Program-made: the position numbers and the translations under genes
Origin: Pseudoalteromonas rubra
GTDB taxonomy: Bacteria > Pseudomonadota > Gammaproteobacteria > Enterobacterales > Alteromonadaceae
DNA: 64,000 bases
Direction: 5' to 3'
Assembly: GCF_000238295.3 (NCBI RefSeq)
Contig: NZ_AHCD03000036.1
Location: 62,001 to 126,000, forward strand
The notes under the pieces: model-generated
The model's input: only the letters and a program-made list of their open reading frames with translations
Databases searched by the model: none
What the model was told of the DNA's origin: nothing
Part shown: positions 60,612 through 64,000 of the stretch, one piece after another
Position numbering within the stretch: the first letter of the stretch is position 1
Layout of the letters: each line of letters begins with the position of its first letter

Positions 60612-61511
60612 TCAGAGCTTGTCTGGTACGCTCAGGTGCATGTTGCCACGTGCATAATCCAGTGTAACCAGAAAATGTTTAAGTACATCGTAGCCAAGTA
60701 TGCCTTTGACTCTTTTGCCTTTGATCATGCTTGAAGTGTGCGCATATTGCTTAAGGGGAGAGAGCTTATGGCCTTTTTCCGGATAAGCAAGTTGCACGTT
60801 TGACAACACAAATGGACCAAATGTGAGTTCTGCCAGTTGGGTGGTTCGCAGCGTACTTTGCGCGTTGGCACCCTGAGACACCACTTGGCGGTCTTCCGGC
60901 CCGATCAAGTCCAGCCCCTCGGCAAGGCGGCGACTAATCAACACGCCGCCGTTGCTGCCGGTATCGAGTAACAGCCAGACTTTTTTGCCAGCCATCTCAA
61001 CCTGAACAATCGGCAGACCAGAGCCTTTGTGTGGCTGGGTTTTGATGTTTTCGTGCTTGGCGACGTTTATAACATCTCGGGTCACCATACGTATGCGGCT
61101 GTTGGGATAGTCAATCTGAACCACAAACTGGCTGAAAAACCCTGCGCCAATCAGCAGGCTGTTCTGCGGATTGCTCATGTTTACTGCTGCCAGCTGGCTC
61201 AGTTTGGTTTTGATCCCAAATATCTCCACATCGACATTGCTATATTGCTTTCTGCGTTCTGTATCATGCGCTCCCTGGATCTGGACATGGCCATGATGCG
61301 CCAGGTTCAGTTGGTGGAAGTCAATAAAATTCTGGTTGATGGCGTTGAGCTGGGCACCGGTGTCCAGGATAGCCATGCTTTGTTTTCCAGCCACCGTCAC
61401 TGGGACTTTTATGTGGCCATTGTCCAGCTCAAATGGGATCCAGGGGGTGATGCTGGCCTGCGTGCATGCCGATACCAAAATGATGAGAAAAAAGCCGATG
61501 AGTCTTGTCAT
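60612..61511 (-). CDS. Retropepsin-like aspartyl protease lipoprotein
   Basis: 299 aa. Signal peptide with lipobox LVSAC (residues ~12-16), so probably lipid-anchored in the envelope. Two DTG motifs occur in one chain: AILDTGAQLNAI near residue 49 and VWLLLDTGSNGGVLIS near 180. That gives both catalytic Asp of an aspartic protease as a single-chain pseudodimer. Hydrophobic-hydrophobic-Gly motifs follow each lobe (LLIGAGFFSQF, GILGYDVLKHF). Proteins of this kind are widespread in gammaproteobacteria with unknown targets. Confidence 0.85.
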   Translation of the reverse strand: MTRLIGFFLIILVSACTQASITPWIPFELDNGHIKVPVTVAGKQSMAILDTGAQLNAINQNFIDFHQLNLAHHGHVQIQGAHDTERRKQYSNVDVEIFGIKTKLSQLAAVNMSNPQNSLLIGAGFFSQFVVQIDYPNSRIRMVTRDVINVAKHENIKTQPHKGSGLPIVQVEMAGKKVWLLLDTGSNGGVLISRRLAEGLDLIGPEDRQVVSQGANAQSTLRTTQLAELTFGPFVLSNVQLAYPEKGHKLSPLKQYAHTSSMIKGKRVKGILGYDVLKHFLVTLDYARGNMHLSVPDKL

Positions 61512-61579
61512 ATAGGTGTTCTTCCTTGTATTTAACTATATTTATCAAGCTCATTATGGCTGAATTTTTCTGCAACGGC

Positions 61580-61611
61580 CAGTGGCCGACCCCGGCTAAA
61601 GGCGGCCACTG
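61580..61611 (-). terminator. Hairpin at the end of the TonB-receptor-like gene
   Basis: Perfect 9-bp arms CAGTGGCCG (61580-61588) and CGGCCACTG (61603-61611) straddle the stop codon of the minus-strand gene. On the minus strand it is followed by GCCGTTGCAGAAAAATTC, without a clear T-run, so terminator function is weakly supported. Confidence 0.4.
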
Positions 61612-63563
61612 AGTGTCAGGCTGAATTGCGGCTGGATATTTTCATCCAGCACTTCTTTACTTGCCAGTGGCTGGCTGCGGTCCGGCGCGTAAAGTGCTCT
61701 GACATATTGATACTTTGCCTTATTCAAGGTGTTCATCTCGGCCCTGAGTGACAACCCCTGTCCAATCTGGGTCTGTACAAATGCACTGAGCTCAGTACTG
61801 GCGCGCTCTGTAAAAACTTCATCATGAAAGTATTCTCGCAGACGGGTAGGCAAAAAGGCCTCAACGCCCCAGGATAACCGAGTTTGATCGCGACGGAACC
61901 CAATGATCAACTCGTGCGGGGTCAGATCTGTAATGGGTCGCGTGCCACTCAATGGGTCTTCATAACGCGCATCGCGCCAGGTGTAGCTCAGTTCAATACG
62001 GCTGGCACTGAGCAGGCGGCTGGTATTAAAGCTCCACTCGCTGTCCAGACCAAAGTAGCGGGCGCGCCCGGCGTTGGCGATGGCACCATTGCCATTGGCT
62101 TGCAGCTGATATTCGTGGATATCCTGTTGCCACTGATAAAGCGGGCTTAGTGTAAACTCAAACAGATCCGCCCGGGCATATTGCCAGGTGAGCATCAGCT
62201 CGGTGTACTGCATGGGTTTGAGCTGCTCGCTGCCATTTTGCGTACGTACAAAGCCACTGCTCTGGGACGTCTGAAACAGTCCAAAGTCCAGCTGCTCAAC
62301 CTGGTGCTGGGCGCTGAAAGTCAGTTGTGAGGCTTCACTGAGGTCGTAGCCCAGTTTAAGCTGAGGTTTTAACAGGCGATGTTTTAACGTCTGCTCAGCG
62401 TGAATACCGGATTTCAGGGTCGCCTGCTCCAGCGCGAGTTTGCCCGATACTTGCCATTGCGGTGCAATTTGCCAGCTGGCGGCCAGGAAAGGCTCAAATC
62501 GGGTTTCGGTAACCTTGCTGCTGAGCGGATCGCCATCGTCCTGCGTGTCGGCGGTGACCGAGTTGTAGCTGCCTTCGATACCGATACTGGGTTGCAGCGC
62601 ATGGGTCGGGTTGCCATAAGCCAGTCTGAGTACCTGTTCACGCGCACGCTCACGTTGCTCAAAGGTGGTTAATGCCGGTTCCAGGTGCTGCCATTCTTGT
62701 ATAGACAAGTCTGATAGCTCACGTCTGGCAAGGCCTGTGAGCTGAAGCTGCCACTCTGAGGCTGTCTCTCTTAGCCAGTCAAAACCCAGCTCGTATTCTT
62801 TCTCAGTTTCGTCGTCGGCTGTGCCATTCATGGGGGCTGGCAGCGCTGGAGTCCAGCGATAGCGGGTCAGCCAGTCGGTGTGTTGTGCCGAGGCATTCAG
62901 CTGCAAAGTGCCATGTTCGAGCTGTTTACGGCTGATCAGAGCGAACTGAGCCCCCTGTTGTCGCTCAGCAAAGTGCTCCTGCTGCACCTCAGAGGCCTGC
63001 TGTTGTCGTGGATCGGAAAACAGCGCCAGTTCACCAGACGAATAGTTATGGTTATTCACCCATTTCACACTCACCGTGTGCTGCCACTGAGCAAGGCGGG
63101 TTTGCATGCTCAGCATGGCTTCACTCAGCTCATGATAGCTGTGTTGTGACTGCAACTTGGCACGCCAGTCAAGGGTGGCACCCTGATCCTGGGTCGTGAT
63201 GTTCACCACCTGAGTATATTCACTGAGCTGGCTGAACGGATGTTGGCCGGTATAGAGTGCCAGGCTGGCTATCTGACTGATTGGCAGCTGACGCAGCAGG
63301 GTTTCAATGGAATCGGATTTGGACAAGGGCACGGTGCTGTCGATCAACACATTGCTGCTGGCACCACTGAGGCCGCGCTCGCTGTTGCCTTCGCTCAGCA
63401 CGAAAGTGGGCAGCTGGTTGAGCAGATCCAGGGCATGCTGGGCATTAAACTGGGCCAGCGCAGCCTGATCAAATACTTTGTCGGCCTGCTGCTGAGCATA
63501 AACCGGTGTAAACAGGGTGCACACCAGCAGCGAGGACAGCAGAGCTGATTTAATTGGATACAT
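61596..63563 (-). CDS. TonB-dependent-receptor-like outer-membrane protein
   Basis: 655 aa with a signal peptide (MYPIKSALLSSLLVCTLFTP, VYA). The first ~120 mature residues look like a plug domain (LDLLNQLPTFVLSEG, NVLIDSTVPLSKSDSIETLL and QLPISQIASLALYTGQHPF). The rest is made of alternating strands ending in aromatic residues, for example YELGFDWLRETASEWQLQLT and ARYFGLDSEWSFNTSR, typical of a 22-strand barrel. The C-terminus is SLTLSGRL, so the last residue is Leu instead of the usual Phe/Trp. Substrate unknown. Next to a LytTR-type regulator gene on the same strand. Confidence 0.8.
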   Translation of the reverse strand: MYPIKSALLSSLLVCTLFTPVYAQQQADKVFDQAALAQFNAQHALDLLNQLPTFVLSEGNSERGLSGASSNVLIDSTVPLSKSDSIETLLRQLPISQIASLALYTGQHPFSQLSEYTQVVNITTQDQGATLDWRAKLQSQHSYHELSEAMLSMQTRLAQWQHTVSVKWVNNHNYSSGELALFSDPRQQQASEVQQEHFAERQQGAQFALISRKQLEHGTLQLNASAQHTDWLTRYRWTPALPAPMNGTADDETEKEYELGFDWLRETASEWQLQLTGLARRELSDLSIQEWQHLEPALTTFEQRERAREQVLRLAYGNPTHALQPSIGIEGSYNSVTADTQDDGDPLSSKVTETRFEPFLAASWQIAPQWQVSGKLALEQATLKSGIHAEQTLKHRLLKPQLKLGYDLSEASQLTFSAQHQVEQLDFGLFQTSQSSGFVRTQNGSEQLKPMQYTELMLTWQYARADLFEFTLSPLYQWQQDIHEYQLQANGNGAIANAGRARYFGLDSEWSFNTSRLLSASRIELSYTWRDARYEDPLSGTRPITDLTPHELIIGFRRDQTRLSWGVEAFLPTRLREYFHDEVFTERASTELSAFVQTQIGQGLSLRAEMNTLNKAKYQYVRALYAPDRSQPLASKEVLDENIQPQFSLTLSGRL

Positions 63564-63710
63564 ATAACGCTCCTTGAAAGTTTGTCCTATTTTAAGGGAT
63601 TCAAACCAAGAGAAACAAAAGCTTAGGGGCCAGTTGTGGCTGGCAGGGATGAATGGATGTGAGACGTTTGCTAATCCCGGCGGATGTGGGACGAATGGAC
63701 AGGGCGCGTT

Positions 63711-64000
63711 TCAGACTTTTTGCGCAAACCGTGCTTTCACATCCTGCTTATAGCCTTTACTAAGCGCAACCTGAGCGCCACTACTGAGCTGAATAATGGC
63801 ACTACCAGACGGCTTGTTCTGGATCCTGTCTATGGCGTACAGGTTGACCACATGAGAGCGGTGGGTACGAATAAACTGAGGCGGCAGCTGTGCCATCAGC
63901 TCTTTGAGTGTGCCACGTTTTAGGTATTGCTGTGTGCGCGTATGGATCTCCATATAGTTACTGGCCGCGGTGACATGGGTAATGTCATCAAACGTGACCG
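63711..64000 (-). CDS. LytTR-family response regulator, C-terminal part (start outside the window)
   Basis: The minus-strand frame is open to the window edge. The translated part begins VTFDDITHVTAASNYMEIHT and continues through FIRTHRSHVVNLYAIDRIQ, the core LytTR DNA-binding motif (RTHRSxxVN). The domain ends at residue VALSKGYKQDVKARFAQ. The N-terminal receiver or sensor domain lies beyond base 64000. It would be transcribed toward the TonB-receptor-like gene, which it may regulate. Confidence 0.9.
   Translation of the reverse strand, partial: VTFDDITHVTAASNYMEIHTRTQQYLKRGTLKELMAQLPPQFIRTHRSHVVNLYAIDRIQNKPSGSAIIQLSSGAQVALSKGYKQDVKARFAQKV

Noticed and set aside
1..64000. CRISPR arrays, tRNA or rRNA genes, integrases
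   Set aside because: No regularly spaced short repeats, tRNA-like cloverleaf ends or recombinase genes were seen on reading through the window.

Overview
The window looks like chromosome of a marine gammaproteobacterium, most likely a metabolite-rich Pseudoalteromonas or close relative. This is inferred from protein character: ATP synthase genes and GlmU of gammaproteobacterial type, hybrid biosynthetic content, CadC-like regulators with beta-propellers, and many LytTR/AraC/TonB-type accessory genes. No 16S or other decisive marker is present.

Layout. 1-3213: the end of the atp operon (atpA 3' end, atpG, atpD, atpC, terminator). In relatives atpC is normally followed closely by glmU. Here about 36 kb of accessory DNA separates atpC from glmU (39839-41200), and further accessory genes follow glmU.

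Accessory block 1 (3557-8895) holds a periplasmic adaptor plus RND pump, then three tandem tiny genes for exported peptides that share a C-terminal C-x-SFPHCWP motif. Block 2 (9030-34382) holds a membrane-bound CadC-like regulator (minus strand) and, divergently, a long operon: Ntn-type acylase, three NRPS proteins, a SyrP/TauD-like dioxygenase, a SyrD/PvdE-like peptide exporter and a 66-aa protein. NRPS1 ends in a module whose adenylation domain is degenerate and truncated and whose carrier domain has Pro instead of the phosphopantetheine Ser. An exact-looking 1252-bp tandem duplication copies the 3' half of the exporter gene and the 66-aa gene.

Block 3 (34903-49332) starts with a second CadC/propeller regulator. 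Four short double-glycine precursor genes follow, one beside a small periplasmic lipoyl-like protein. Then come glmU, a HlyD-type adaptor, a C39 peptidase-ABC exporter, LanC and full-length LanB. This is a class I lanthipeptide-type locus with housekeeping glmU in its middle.

The remainder (49440-64000) is mostly ordinary chromosome: a small exported protein, two AraC-type membrane regulators, a TPR/S41-like protein, a class C beta-lactamase-like hydrolase, an XRE membrane protein, ThpR, a T4-type lysozyme, MltD, a YbaK-type deacylase, a retropepsin-like lipoprotein, a TonB-dependent-receptor-like protein and the 3' end of a LytTR regulator.

Working model (inference): NRPS1-3 make an N-acylated short peptide. 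Pocket residues suggest Gln, Ile/Val and Gln for three modules, with a Gly-like but uncertain first module. The dioxygenase hydroxylates a carrier-bound residue, the ABC exporter moves the acyl-peptide to the periplasm, and the acylase removes the acyl group, as PvdE/PvdQ do in pyoverdine maturation. The three CxSFPHCWP peptides are the least explained element. They are Sec-exported, sit between an efflux pump and a regulator with a periplasmic sensor domain, and could be secreted signals or effectors.
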